From: Pseudomonas reidholzensis
GTDB taxonomy: Bacteria > Pseudomonadota > Gammaproteobacteria > Pseudomonadales > Pseudomonadaceae
DNA length: 64,000 nt
Assembly (NCBI RefSeq): GCF_900536025.1
Contig: NZ_UNOZ01000031.1
Location: 186,001-250,000 of the forward strand
Direction: 5' to 3'
A program made the position numbers and the translations under genes. The notes under the pieces are model-generated. The model saw nothing but the letters and a program-made list of their open reading frames with translations, was not told where the DNA came from and made no database searches. This document shows, one piece after another, positions 34,850 through 44,467 of this stretch (the first letter of the stretch is position 1; every line of letters begins with the position of its first letter).

Positions 34850-36004
34850 TCAACGGCCCTTGAAGCGAGCCACGTTGTCCTTGAGTGGTGCGGCGGCACT
34901 GGACAGGTCCAGGCGCTCACCGCTGTGCGCGTCGAACAGCAACACCCGCGCCGGATCCAGCAGCAGATCAAGGCTGTCGCCGACCTGGCAGGCGACATCC
35001 GGTGCCAGCCGGCAACAGACCTTGGTCTGGTTGAGGGTGACGAACACCAGCAGGTCGGGCCCGGTGGGCTCGGTGACCTGCACCTCGGCACGGATCGCCG
35101 GCAGGCCATTGCCCTCCCCTGCGCCCAGGCTGATCTGCTCAGGGCGCACGCCGAGGATCACCTCGCGCCCGTCGAAGGCATCGGTGGCCACGCCCAGGGG
35201 CAGCTCACAACGCGCCTGGCCACTGTCGAGCAGGGCCAACAGGCGGCCGTCCTGGCGGGTCAGGCGGACCGGAATGAAATTCATCGGCGGCGAGCCGATG
35301 AAGCTGGCGACAAACTGGTTGGCCGGGTCGTTGTAGATCTGCTGCGGCGTGCCGAACTGCTGGATGATGCCGTCCTTCATCACCGCCACCTTGTCACCGA
35401 GGGTCATCGCCTCGATCTGGTCGTGGGTGACGTACACCGTGGTGGTCTTCAGGCGCTGGTGCATCAACTTGATTTCGGTGCGCATCTCCACCCGCAGCTT
35501 GGCGTCGAGGTTCGACAGCGGCTCGTCGAACAGGTAGAGCTTGGGCCGCCGGGCCAATGCCCGGCCCATCGCCACCCGCTGTTGCTGGCCACCGGAGAGC
35601 TGGCCCGGCTTGCGCGTGAGCAGGTGCTCGATCTGCAGCAGCTTGGCCACCCGCGCCACTTCTTCGTCGATCGCGGCCTGGGGCAGCTTGCGGATCTTCA
35701 GGCCGAAGGCGATGTTGTCGCGCACGTTCATGGTCGGGTACAGCGCGTAGGACTGGAACACCATGGCGATGTCGCGGTCCTTCGGGCTCATGCCGCTGAC
35801 GTCCTGCTGGTCGATCAGGATCGCCCCACCGCTGATGCTTTCCAGGCCGGCGATGCAGTTCATCAAGGTCGACTTGCCGCAGCCGGAAGGGCCGACCAGG
35901 ATCAGGAATTCACCGTCCTCGATGGCCAGCTGGATGTCCTTGAGCGTGTCTGCCAGGCCCGCGCCGTAGCTCTTGTTTACATTGCGAAGTTCGAGTGTTG
36001 CCAT
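34850..36004 (-). CDS. gtsD: Glucose/mannose ABC transporter ATPase
   Basis: This 384-residue protein of the MalK type has Walker A GPSGCGKST, signature LSGGQQQRVAMGRALARRP, Walker B LYLFDEPLSNLDAKLR, and a C-terminal TOBE/OB regulatory domain (GVRPEQISLG). It powers the GtsABC importer at the inner membrane. It is the last transporter gene, three bases behind gtsC and 37 bases before oprB. Confidence 0.95.
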   Translation of the reverse strand: MATLELRNVNKSYGAGLADTLKDIQLAIEDGEFLILVGPSGCGKSTLMNCIAGLESISGGAILIDQQDVSGMSPKDRDIAMVFQSYALYPTMNVRDNIAFGLKIRKLPQAAIDEEVARVAKLLQIEHLLTRKPGQLSGGQQQRVAMGRALARRPKLYLFDEPLSNLDAKLRVEMRTEIKLMHQRLKTTTVYVTHDQIEAMTLGDKVAVMKDGIIQQFGTPQQIYNDPANQFVASFIGSPPMNFIPVRLTRQDGRLLALLDSGQARCELPLGVATDAFDGREVILGVRPEQISLGAGEGNGLPAIRAEVQVTEPTGPDLLVFVTLNQTKVCCRLAPDVACQVGDSLDLLLDPARVLLFDAHSGERLDLSSAAAPLKDNVARFKGR

Positions 36005-36007
36005 GAC

Positions 36008-36853
36008 TTACCCCTTGACGGCGCCAGCGGTCAGCCCGCGCACGAAATACTTGCCCGCGACGATGTAGACCAGCAGGGTTGGCAGGCCGGCGATCATTGC
36101 CGCGGCCATGTCGACGTTATATTCCTTGGCCCCGGTGCTGGTGTTGACCAGGTTGTTCAGGGCCACGGTGATCGGCTGCGAATCGCCACTGGAGAACACC
36201 ACGCCGAACAGGAAGTCGTTCCAGATCTGGGTGAACTGCCAGATCAGGCAGACCATGATGATCGGTGTCGACATCGGCAGGATGATCCGCCCGAAGATGG
36301 TGAAGAAGCCGGCGCCATCCAGCCGCGCCGCCTTGACCAGCGCGTCGGGAATGGTCACGTAGTAGTTGCGGAAAAACAGCGTGGTGAAAGCCAGGCCGTA
36401 CACCACATGCACCAGCACCAGGCCGCTGGTGGTGCTGGCCAGGCCGAGCTTGCCGAGGGTGAACGAGGCTGGCAGGAGCACGGTCTGGAACGGCAGGAAG
36501 CAGCCGAACAGGAGCAGGCCGAAGAACAGCTGCGAGCCGCGAAAGCGCCACATCGACAGCACGTAGCCGTTGAGCGCACCAATCGTGGTGGAGATCAGCA
36601 CCGCCGGCACGGTGATCATGATCGAGTTCCAGAAGTAACCACTGACCGTGGCCCAGGCCTTGGCCCAGCCGATGCCGGTGAACACCGTCGGCCAGCTCAG
36701 CAGGTTGCCGGCGCCGATGTCTTCGGGGGTCTTGAAGCTGGTCAGGAGCATCACTACCAGCGGCACCAGGTACAGCAGCACGGCCAGGATCAGCACCGCG
36801 TGAATGGCGATCCGCCCGAGGCTGATCGACGGCGTGTCGAGGCGACTAGTCAT
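36008..36853 (-). CDS. gtsC: Glucose ABC transporter permease
   Basis: This 281-residue MalG-type permease has six predicted membrane helices and the coupling (EAA-like) loop VKAARLDGAGFFTIFGRIILP that contacts the ATPase. It overlaps gtsB by eight bases. It completes the channel with GtsB for glucose entry. Confidence 0.94.
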   Translation of the reverse strand: MTSRLDTPSISLGRIAIHAVLILAVLLYLVPLVVMLLTSFKTPEDIGAGNLLSWPTVFTGIGWAKAWATVSGYFWNSIMITVPAVLISTTIGALNGYVLSMWRFRGSQLFFGLLLFGCFLPFQTVLLPASFTLGKLGLASTTSGLVLVHVVYGLAFTTLFFRNYYVTIPDALVKAARLDGAGFFTIFGRIILPMSTPIIMVCLIWQFTQIWNDFLFGVVFSSGDSQPITVALNNLVNTSTGAKEYNVDMAAAMIAGLPTLLVYIVAGKYFVRGLTAGAVKG

Positions 36854-37754
36854 GGCGCTTGGCCCTCAGCTCGGAGTACAGGTAAGGCACCAGGATCGCC
36901 AAAATGGCTCCGAGCATGAGGATCGCGCTGGCCGAGCCCATGCCCATCTGGCCGCGGCTGAAGGTGAACGCGTACATGAACATGGCCGGCAGGTCGGAGG
37001 CGTAACCCGGGCCGCCGGCAGTCATCGCGGCCACCAGGTCGAAGCTCTTGATGGCGATGTGCGAGAGGATCATCAGCGCACTGAAAAACACCGGGCGCAG
37101 GCTCGGCAGCACCACTTGCCAGTAGATCCGTGGCAGGCTCGCGCCGTCGATCTGGGCGGCGCGGATGATCGACTGATCGACCCCGCGCAGGCCGGCGAGG
37201 AACATCGCCATGATGAAGCCCGAGGCCTGCCACACCGCCGCGATGACCAGGCAATAGACGACCCGGTCGGGGTCGATCAGCCAGTCCAGCCGAAAGCCCT
37301 CCCAGCCCCAGTCACGCAGCAGCTTGTCGAGGCCCATGCCAGGGTTGAGCAGCCACTTCCAGGCGGTGCCGGTGACGATCATCGACAGTGCCATGGGGTA
37401 AAGGTAGATCGTGCGGATGAAGCCTTCGCGGCGGATGCGCTGGTCGAGCAATACCGCCAGCAGCACACCGATGACCAGGCTGATGCCGATGAACAGGCCG
37501 CCGAACAGCAGCAGGTTCTTGCTCGCCACCCACCAGCGGTCGTTGTCGAACAGCCGCTGGTACTGGGCCAGGCCGGCCCATTTGTAGGTCGGCAGGAAGG
37601 TCGAGGTGGTGAACGAGAGGACGAAGGTCCAGAGGATGTAGCCGTAGAAGCCCACCAGGACGATGAACATGCTCGGCGCCAGTACCAGCTTCGGTAGCCA
37701 GCGCTGCAAGGCGTCCAGGGGTGAGGCCCGCAGGCGGGCGGTCAAGGTATTCAT
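36846..37754 (-). CDS. gtsB: Glucose ABC transporter permease
   Basis: This 302-residue MalF-type permease has six predicted helices and the coupling loop IRAAQIDGASLPRIYWQVVLP. It is separated from gtsA by a 174-base spacer filled with a REP pair, an unusual interruption for a transporter operon that may lower expression relative to gtsA. Confidence 0.94.
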   Translation of the reverse strand: MNTLTARLRASPLDALQRWLPKLVLAPSMFIVLVGFYGYILWTFVLSFTTSTFLPTYKWAGLAQYQRLFDNDRWWVASKNLLLFGGLFIGISLVIGVLLAVLLDQRIRREGFIRTIYLYPMALSMIVTGTAWKWLLNPGMGLDKLLRDWGWEGFRLDWLIDPDRVVYCLVIAAVWQASGFIMAMFLAGLRGVDQSIIRAAQIDGASLPRIYWQVVLPSLRPVFFSALMILSHIAIKSFDLVAAMTAGGPGYASDLPAMFMYAFTFSRGQMGMGSASAILMLGAILAILVPYLYSELRAKRHD

Positions 37755-37788
37755 GCGTGCGATACCTGTCGGTCAGGAGGGAATGGGG

Positions 37789-37907
37789 GCGCTGCGCGCC
37801 CCTTTCGCGACACAAGGCCGCTCCCACAGAGATCCCGGCAAGCCAGGAATTCATGTCGAGCGCGGTCCCTGTGGGAGCGGCCTTGTGTCGCGATGGGCCG
37901 CGCAGCG
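37789..37907. repeat. REP-like inverted pair inside the gts operon
   Basis: GCGACACAAGGCCGCTCCCA and its inverse flank a 39-base spacer; the outer arms GCGCTGCGCG and CGCGCAGCG extend the symmetry. It fills the gap between gtsA and gtsB. Such structures can stabilise the upstream message end, here gtsA. Confidence 0.88.
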
Positions 37908-37928
37908 GCCCCGACGATTCAACAGACG

Positions 37929-39215
37929 CTACTGAGCGGCCTGGATGGCGGCGCCGAGCTTCTTCGCAGCGTCGGCCGGGTCCGCCTTGGGGTCGTTGAT
38001 GTAGTTGGTCACCACATCGAAGAACGCCCCCTGCACGGCGAGGTTCGTCGCCATGTTGTGCGCCATGCTCGGCTGCAGGCCGCCGGTCTGGGCGTCAGCC
38101 AGGAAGTCCTTGGCCGAGGTCTGCGCGCAGGCATCGAAGCCATGCCCGGCCATGTCCGCAAGCATGTCCTTGCGCACCGGAATAGAGCCCTTGTTGCTGC
38201 TGAAGAGCTTCTGGAAGTCCTGGCCCATGACCACCTTGGCGATGTCCTGCTGGCCCGCCGAGGTGCCGGCGTCCTTCTGCTTGAACACCACCAGCGAGTC
38301 GATGTTGTAGGTGAATGCCTTGTCGGTGCCGGGGAACGGCACGCACTGGTAATCCTGGCCGGCGACCTTCTTGGCCAGGGTCCACTCGCTCTTCGCCCAG
38401 TCGCCCATGACCTGCATGCCGGCCTTGCCATTGATGACCTTGGCCGCCTCGAGGTTCCAGTCCTGGCCCTTGCCGTCGGCGTCCATGTAGGTGGCGATCT
38501 TTTTCAGCTCGGTCAGCGCCTTGACCATCTGCGGGCCGGTCAGCGTGGCGTTGTCGAGGTCGACCATGGCCTTCTTGTAGCCATCAGCGCCCATCACCGA
38601 GAGCACCACGGCTTCGAACACGGTGCTGTCCTGCCACGGCTGGCCACCGTGGGCGAGCGGGATGAAGCCTGCGGCCTTGAGTTTTTCAGCGGCGGCGTAG
38701 AACTCATCGAGGGTGGTCGGCGGCTTGGCGATGCCGGCCTTCTTGAACACTTCAGGGTTGATCCACAGCCAGTTGACCCGGTGGATGTTGACCGGCACGG
38801 CCACATAGTCACCTTCGAACTTCACCGTGTCGGCGACTTTCTTTTCCAGCAGGCCATCCCAGTTCTCGGCCTTGGCGACATCCTTGAGCACGTCGCTGTC
38901 GAGCAACCCGGTGGAGGCCCAATCCTGGATGTCGGGGCCTTTGATCTGGGCGATGCCCGGCGGGTTGCCGGCCACCGCACGGCTCTTCAGCACGGTCATG
39001 GCGGTGGCACCACCGCCGCCTGCCACTGCGCCGTCCTTCCAGGTGAAGCCGTCTTTCTCGACCTGGGCCTTGAGCACGTCGACGGCGGCTTTCTCGCCAC
39101 CGGAGGTCCACCAGTGCACCACTTCGACACTGCCTTTGGAATCGGCGGCGAGCGCGCTGAGAGGTAGCAGTGAGGCAAGAGAGATCGCGGCGGTGAGGCG
39201 CAGAGTGGAGTTCAT
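37929..39215 (-). CDS. gtsA: Glucose-binding periplasmic protein
   Basis: This 428-residue ABC solute-binding protein has a signal peptide (MNSTLRLTAAISLASLLPLSALA), then VEVVHWWTSGGEKAAVDVLK, the typical family-1 sugar-binder start. IKGPDIQDWASTGLLD and MGDWAKSEW are further landmarks. It delivers glucose to GtsBC. It heads the gts-oprB cluster and has an inverted repeat upstream that could be its operator. Confidence 0.95.
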   Translation of the reverse strand: MNSTLRLTAAISLASLLPLSALAADSKGSVEVVHWWTSGGEKAAVDVLKAQVEKDGFTWKDGAVAGGGGATAMTVLKSRAVAGNPPGIAQIKGPDIQDWASTGLLDSDVLKDVAKAENWDGLLEKKVADTVKFEGDYVAVPVNIHRVNWLWINPEVFKKAGIAKPPTTLDEFYAAAEKLKAAGFIPLAHGGQPWQDSTVFEAVVLSVMGADGYKKAMVDLDNATLTGPQMVKALTELKKIATYMDADGKGQDWNLEAAKVINGKAGMQVMGDWAKSEWTLAKKVAGQDYQCVPFPGTDKAFTYNIDSLVVFKQKDAGTSAGQQDIAKVVMGQDFQKLFSSNKGSIPVRKDMLADMAGHGFDACAQTSAKDFLADAQTGGLQPSMAHNMATNLAVQGAFFDVVTNYINDPKADPADAAKKLGAAIQAAQ

Positions 39216-39291
39216 CGAAGTACCTTTCTTGTTGTTATGCAGTGCAAGACTGTCGCTTGCGTTGCAGAAGAGTGTAATAAGCCGATGCGGC

Positions 39292-39331
39292 CCACCAGGT
39301 AACGAAGCGCTGTACGAATGTCACCTGGCGG
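39292..39331 (-). promoter_or_regulatory. Inverted repeat upstream of gtsA
   Basis: CCACCAGGTAAC (39292-39303) and GTCACCTGGCGG (39320-39331) are inverted with 10 of 12 matches around a 16-base spacer. They lie in the 147-base gap between the sensor kinase and gtsA. It may be a GltR operator; that is inference. Confidence 0.4.
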
Positions 39332-39362
39332 TTACATGCTCGAGGATTGAGCCCGTTCGCGG

Positions 39363-40817
39363 TCACTCGGCCATGCGCGGCAGGCACAAGGTCACCCGCA
39401 GGCCACCGTCGCGCAAATTCAGCAGGCTCACCTCGCCACCATGGCTGTGAGCGATGTTGCGCGCGATCCCCAAGCCCAGGCCATAGCCCTGCTGCTGCCC
39501 GGCCAGGCGAAAATGCGGCACGAACACCTGCTCCATCTGCTGCTGCGGCACCCCAGGCCCCTGGTCGTCGACCTGCAACACGAAGTCTTCGGCGCCGTCG
39601 ATGATCCGCAGGTGCGCGCGCTCACCGTACTTGATGGCGTTGTCGACCAGGTTGCCGATACACCGGCGCAGCGCCAGCGCCTTGCCCGGATACGGCGCCA
39701 GGGCGCGCCCTTCAAGGGTGATACGGCCGTCGCCGAGGTACGGCTCGGCCAGCGTCTCGAGCAACTGGTTGAGGTCGATCGGCTCGATGTTCTCGTGGAT
39801 ATCGGTGTCCTTCACGCACTGCAGCGCACCCTTGACCAGCAACTCGAGCTCGTCCAGGTCGCGGCTGAATTTCACTTGCAGGGCCTCGTCCTCGAGCAGT
39901 TCGACGCGCAGGCGCAACCGCGTGATCGGCGTGCGCAGGTCATGCGAAATGGCGCTGAACAGCTGGCTGCGCTCGGTCAGGTAGCGGCTGATGCGCTCGC
40001 GCATGTTGTTGAAGGCACGCCCCACTTCGACCACTTCGCTGCCCCCGCCTTCGGTCACCGGCGCCACGTCGGCGCCCAGCGACAGCTCCCGCGCGGCCCG
40101 CGCCAGACGCTTCAACGGGCGGCTCTGCCAATGCACCAGAAGGCCGATGAACAGCAGCAACAGGGCGGTGGTGAGGGCGATGAAGCCAATCTGCTGACGT
40201 GGCAGCCGTTCGGCCTCGAGGCTGGTGTACGGCTCCGGCAACAGCGACGCGATGTACAGCCATTCGCCCTCGCCCAGGCGGATCTGGGTGACCAGCACCG
40301 GCGGGTTGAGGGGTTCCAGGGTCAGTGAGTAATGCGCCCACGAGCGCGGCAATTCGTCGAGCTTCAGGCCGCTGTTGAAGATGCGCAGGTCATCGGGGCT
40401 GACGAACTCGACGGAGACCTCGATCTGCTGCCCCAGGCGCTCGTGCAGCACGTCCTGGAACACGTCGATCACCGCCTGTTTGCGCGCGGTGATCGGCAAC
40501 GCAGCCATGCCCAGCGGCTTGTCGTTGAGCGAGACGAAGAAGCGCGTGCCGCCCATGCTGCGCAACTGGTCGAGGACCATCGGCCGGTAGGCCACCGGCA
40601 ACGAGCGGAAGTAACTGACACTGGCGCTCATCGAGTGCGCCAGGCTGCGCGCACTGGCCTGCAGGCCCTGCAGCTGGCTGGCGCGCAACTGAGCGACCCA
40701 GATCAGGCTCGACAGGCCTTGGGCGAGCAGCACCACCAGCAGGGTCAGCAGCAGCATGCGCCCCAGCAACGAGCGCGGCAGCAGGCGCCAGCGGCGCTCA
40801 GTGGCCGGGGCAGACAT
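39363..40817 (-). CDS. gtrS: Sensor histidine kinase of the glucose-responsive two-component system
   Basis: This 484-residue kinase has two membrane helices (about 19-40 and 200-220) around a periplasmic sensor, a HAMP region, the phosphoacceptor His292 in SAISHDLRTP, and the ATPase boxes CIGNLVDNAIKYG, DDQGPGVP and GYGLGLGIARNIAHSHGG. In Pseudomonas GtrS senses 2-ketogluconate or 6-phosphogluconate and controls glucose uptake genes. The start at 40817 overlaps the response regulator by 20 bases; a GTG at 40838 is the alternative. Confidence 0.92.
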   Translation of the reverse strand: MSAPATERRWRLLPRSLLGRMLLLTLLVVLLAQGLSSLIWVAQLRASQLQGLQASARSLAHSMSASVSYFRSLPVAYRPMVLDQLRSMGGTRFFVSLNDKPLGMAALPITARKQAVIDVFQDVLHERLGQQIEVSVEFVSPDDLRIFNSGLKLDELPRSWAHYSLTLEPLNPPVLVTQIRLGEGEWLYIASLLPEPYTSLEAERLPRQQIGFIALTTALLLLFIGLLVHWQSRPLKRLARAARELSLGADVAPVTEGGGSEVVEVGRAFNNMRERISRYLTERSQLFSAISHDLRTPITRLRLRVELLEDEALQVKFSRDLDELELLVKGALQCVKDTDIHENIEPIDLNQLLETLAEPYLGDGRITLEGRALAPYPGKALALRRCIGNLVDNAIKYGERAHLRIIDGAEDFVLQVDDQGPGVPQQQMEQVFVPHFRLAGQQQGYGLGLGIARNIAHSHGGEVSLLNLRDGGLRVTLCLPRMAE

Positions 40818-41523
40818 GCGCCGCCAACAGGTAGCCACTGCCGCGCACGGTGCGGATCAGCCGCGGCGGTTTGTCGGTGTCGCGCAGGCGCGAGCGCAGG
40901 CGGCTGACTGCCATGTCGACGATGCGGTCGAGCGGCATCGGTTCACGGCCACGGGTAGCGTTGCCGATGGTGTCGCGGTCGAGGATCTGCTGCGGGTTGT
41001 CGAGAAACAGCTTGAGCAGGGCAAAGTCGGCGCCGGACAGCACCACCTCTTCGCCGTCGCGGTGGAACAAGCGGTGGCTGATGGTATCCAGGCGCCAGTC
41101 GTCGAACACCAGCACAGCGCTGGCGGGGGCCACCTGGCCAAATTCGGCGCGGCGCAGCAGGGCCTTGATCCGCGCCTGCAGCTCGCGTGGGCTGAAGGGT
41201 TTGCCCAGGTAGTCATCGGCACCCAGCTCGAGGCCGATGACCCGGTCGGCCTCGTCGGAGCTGGCGGTGAGCATGATGATCGGCACCCGTGACAGGCGCG
41301 GGTGCTGGCGCACCCAGCGGCACAGGCTGAAGCCGTCTTCGTCGGGCAGCATCACGTCGAGGATCACCAGGTCGCACGGGGTGCTGTCGAATGCCTGGCG
41401 AAAGCCCTGGCCATCGGCCTCGGCATGCACCTGGAAGCCGGAACGGCTCAGGTAGGTTTGCAACAGTTCGCGAATGTCCTGGTCGTCGTCGACCATCAGG
41501 ATCGATCTGCCGGCAGTGCTCAC
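40798..41523 (-). CDS. gltR: OmpR-family response regulator of glucose uptake
   Basis: This 241-residue regulator has a receiver domain with phosphoacceptor Asp56 (LVILDVMLP), the acidic pocket VDDDQD and Lys108 (YLGKPF), and a C-terminal winged helix ending in RTVRGSGYLL. Position between glk and the sensor kinase, upstream of gts-oprB, fits GltR, which regulates glucose transport and peripheral pathway genes in Pseudomonas. Confidence 0.93.
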   Translation of the reverse strand: MSTAGRSILMVDDDQDIRELLQTYLSRSGFQVHAEADGQGFRQAFDSTPCDLVILDVMLPDEDGFSLCRWVRQHPRLSRVPIIMLTASSDEADRVIGLELGADDYLGKPFSPRELQARIKALLRRAEFGQVAPASAVLVFDDWRLDTISHRLFHRDGEEVVLSGADFALLKLFLDNPQQILDRDTIGNATRGREPMPLDRIVDMAVSRLRSRLRDTDKPPRLIRTVRGSGYLLAAHVCPGH

Positions 41524-41579
41524 AAAGTCCCTTCCTTTGGTCGACGCGGGTCTCTAGGCCCACTGTTATTTTTATAGCG

Positions 41580-41680
41580 CTGCCACTGGCCCTATCGCGG
41601 GCAAGCCAGCTCCTACAGGATACAGCGGCATGCGGTCATGTACTCTGTAGGAGCGGGCTTGCCCGCGATAGGGTCGGCAG
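41580..41680. repeat. REP pair between glk and gltR
   Basis: TATCGCGGGCAAGCCAGCTC and the inverse unit GAGCGGGCTTGCCCGCGATA face each other, extended by CTGCC and GGCAG arms. The left unit has one change (AGC for CGC). It fills the glk-gltR gap. Confidence 0.88.
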
Positions 41681-41684
41681 CGTT

Positions 41685-42644
41685 TCAGTGCTCCAAGGTC
41701 TGCTGCAGGGCCACCCCGGCACCCAGCAAGCCGGAGAACTCGGCGGTAACCAACCACACCGGCACCCCGTTGAAATACTCGCTCATGCAGCCTTTGTCAG
41801 CAAAACTCGCGGCAAAGCCACTGCGCAAGAACAACTCGGTAAACCGCGGAATCACCCCGCCCACAATATAGACCCCACCGCGTGCGCCCAAGGTCAGCAC
41901 GTTGTTGCCCGCCACCCGCCCAAGAAACCGGCAGAACTGCTCGACCACCGCCAACGCCCGGGGCTCGCCGCCCAACGCGGCATCGGTGATCTGGGCCGGC
42001 GACGCGTGCCGTGGGCTATCGCCATCCAGCGCGCACATGGCCTGGTACAAGCGCACCAGGCCACCGCCACTGAGCACCGTCTCGGCGCTGACATGGCCGA
42101 TCTGCCGATGCATCTGTTGCTGGATCGCCGCCTCGCGGGCATTGCCCACCGGCAGGTCGACATGCCCGCCCTCGCCCGGCAACGCCAGCCAGCGCTGCTC
42201 GCCCAGGCGCAGCAGGCTGCCGACGCCGAGCCCGGTGCCCGGGCCGATCACCAGCGCCGGCCGCGACGCATCGGCCTCGCCCGCACACACCTGGCGAAAT
42301 TCACCGTCGCGCAGGCGGGTCATGCCCAGGGCCATCGCCGAGAAATCATTGATCAGTTGCAGGTGCTCGACCTGCAAGGTCTGGCAGAACGCCCTGCGGC
42401 TCAGCCGCCAATGGTTGTTGGTAAAACGGAATTCATCGCCATCGACCGGCCCGGCCACCGCCAGGCACACCGCCGCCAAGCCGCCCCGGGCGATGCCCTG
42501 GGCGCCCAGGTACGCTTCGATCGCTTGCTCGGGGCTGGTGTAATCGGCGGTGGCGAACACCTGGACCGCGTGCAACTGGTTGTCGCGCCACAGGGCAAAA
42601 CGTGCGTTGGTACCTCCGATGTCGCCAACCAGCAGGTCTTTCAC
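41685..42644 (-). CDS. glk: Glucokinase
   Basis: This 319-residue enzyme phosphorylates glucose with ATP. It begins KDLLVGDIGGTNARFAL, the ATP phosphate-binding motif, and contains LAVAGPVDGDEFRFTNNHW, LINDFSAMA and EGGHVDLPV with the sugar-binding residues. The start overlaps the edd stop in an ATGA arrangement. Product feeds Zwf. Confidence 0.97.
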   Translation of the reverse strand: MKDLLVGDIGGTNARFALWRDNQLHAVQVFATADYTSPEQAIEAYLGAQGIARGGLAAVCLAVAGPVDGDEFRFTNNHWRLSRRAFCQTLQVEHLQLINDFSAMALGMTRLRDGEFRQVCAGEADASRPALVIGPGTGLGVGSLLRLGEQRWLALPGEGGHVDLPVGNAREAAIQQQMHRQIGHVSAETVLSGGGLVRLYQAMCALDGDSPRHASPAQITDAALGGEPRALAVVEQFCRFLGRVAGNNVLTLGARGGVYIVGGVIPRFTELFLRSGFAASFADKGCMSEYFNGVPVWLVTAEFSGLLGAGVALQQTLEH

Positions 42645-44467
42645 GTGAGATTCTCCAGGCCAGAGGTAAAGGCGCTGGCGCCCTGCTCAGCCGAGCTGAA
42701 CGCCACCCGCATGAAGCCGAACAGCTCGCGCCCGCACCCCAGGTCGTTGCCCAGGGGTGCGGCGGGCAGGTCACGGCTGGCCAGTTCCTCGGCCGAGACC
42801 ATCACCTGCAGCGTGCCTTCGACACCATCGACCCTAACCCTATCACCATCGCGCACGCGTGCCAGCGGGCCGCCGTCATAGGCTTCCGGGCAGACATGGA
42901 TCGCCGCCGGGATCTTGCCCGAAGCACCGGACATGCGCCCATCGGTGACCAACGCCACTTTGTAGCCGCGATCCTGCAGCACACCGAGGAACGGCGTCAG
43001 CTTGTGCAGCTCGGGCATGCCGTTGCAGCGCGGGCCCTGGAAGCGCACCACCGCAACGAAATCGCATTCCAGCTCACCGGCCTTGAACGCATCGGCCAGC
43101 GACTGCTGGTCGTGGAATACCCGCGCAGGCGCCTCGACCACCTGGTGCTCGGGCGCCACCGCAGAGACCTTCATCACCCCACGACCAAGGTTGCCCTGCA
43201 TGACCCGCAGGCCGCCCTCGGCCGAGAACGGCCGCGCCACCGGGCGCAGGATGCTCTCATCGAGGCTCTGCGCAGGCCCTTCGCGCCAGACCAGCCGGCC
43301 GTCCTCGAGGAACGGCTCCTGGGTGTAGCGGCGCAGGCCATGGCCGGCAACGGTATTGACGTCTTCGTGGAGCAGCCCGGCGTCGAGCAGCTCGCGGATC
43401 AGGAACGCCATGCCGCCCGCGGCCTGGAAGTGGTTGATGTCGGCCTTGCCGTTCGGGTAGACGTGCGACAGCGTCGGGACCACTTCGGAGAGGTCGGCCA
43501 TGTCTTGCCAGGTCAGCTTGATCCCGGCCGCCTGGGCGATCGCCGGCATGTGCAGGGTGTGGTTGGTCGAACCACCGGTGGCGTGCAGGGCGACGATCGA
43601 GTTGACCAGGGCCTTCTCGTCGACGATCTCGCCCAGCGGCATGAAGTTGCCGCTGGCCTTGGTCATCCGCGTGACCTGCTGCGCGGCCTCGGCGGTGAGG
43701 GCATCGCGCAATGGCGTGTAAGGGTTGACGAAGGAAGCGCCAGGCAGGTGCAGGCCCATCACTTCCATGACCAGCTGGTTGGTGTTGGCGGTGCCGTAGA
43801 ACGTGCAGGTGCCTGGGCTGTGGTAGGAGTTCATCTCCGATTCGAGCAGTTCTTCGCGGCTGGCCTTGCCTTCGGCGTAGCGCTGGCGCACGTCGGCTTT
43901 CTGCTTGTTGGAGATGCCCGACAGCATCGGCCCACCGGGCACGAAGACCGTCGGCAGGTGGCCGAAGCGCAGCGCGCCCATCATCAGCCCGGGGACGATC
44001 TTGTCGCAGATGCCCAGCATCAATGCGGCGTCGAACATGTTGTGCGAAAGGGCGATGGCGGTCGACATGGCGATCACCTCGCGGCTGGCGATCGCCAGCT
44101 CCATGCCCGGTTCACCCTGGGTCACGCCATCGCACATGGCCGGCACGCCGCCGGCAAACTGGCCGACCGAGCCGATATCGCGCAGGGCCTGCTTGATCTG
44201 TTCCGGGAAGTGCTGATACGGCTGGTGGGCCGAAAGCATGTCGTTGTAGGCCGAGACGATCGCCACGTTGGCCGCGTTCATCAGGCGCAGGGTGTTCTTG
44301 TCTTCGCTGCCGCAGCCGGCCACGCCATGGGCGAAGTTGGCGCACTGCAGGCTGGCACGCATGGGTCCGTCGCTGGCCGCGCCGCGAATCAGTTGCAGGT
44401 AGCGCTCACGGGTGGGACGGCTGCGTTCGGTCAGCCGTTGGGTGACCTCAAGGATGCGCGGGTGCAT
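42641..44467 (-). CDS. edd: 6-phosphogluconate dehydratase
   Basis: This 608-residue iron-sulfur enzyme converts 6-phosphogluconate to KDPG. Family landmarks include the cluster cysteines in GVPAMCDGVTQGEPGMEL and LGICDKIVPGLMMGAL, the substrate region HATGGSTNHTLH, and the C-terminal TDGRMSGASGKIPAAIHV. Length is normal. It heads edd-glk-gltR-gtrS and is divergent from gap. Confidence 0.98.
   Translation of the reverse strand: MHPRILEVTQRLTERSRPTRERYLQLIRGAASDGPMRASLQCANFAHGVAGCGSEDKNTLRLMNAANVAIVSAYNDMLSAHQPYQHFPEQIKQALRDIGSVGQFAGGVPAMCDGVTQGEPGMELAIASREVIAMSTAIALSHNMFDAALMLGICDKIVPGLMMGALRFGHLPTVFVPGGPMLSGISNKQKADVRQRYAEGKASREELLESEMNSYHSPGTCTFYGTANTNQLVMEVMGLHLPGASFVNPYTPLRDALTAEAAQQVTRMTKASGNFMPLGEIVDEKALVNSIVALHATGGSTNHTLHMPAIAQAAGIKLTWQDMADLSEVVPTLSHVYPNGKADINHFQAAGGMAFLIRELLDAGLLHEDVNTVAGHGLRRYTQEPFLEDGRLVWREGPAQSLDESILRPVARPFSAEGGLRVMQGNLGRGVMKVSAVAPEHQVVEAPARVFHDQQSLADAFKAGELECDFVAVVRFQGPRCNGMPELHKLTPFLGVLQDRGYKVALVTDGRMSGASGKIPAAIHVCPEAYDGGPLARVRDGDRVRVDGVEGTLQVMVSAEELASRDLPAAPLGNDLGCGRELFGFMRVAFSSAEQGASAFTSGLENLT

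Noticed and set aside
34661..36919. 752-codon plus-strand frame across gtsD and gtsC
   Set aside because: It is His/Gln/Asp-rich shadow sequence opposite two well-supported transporter genes.
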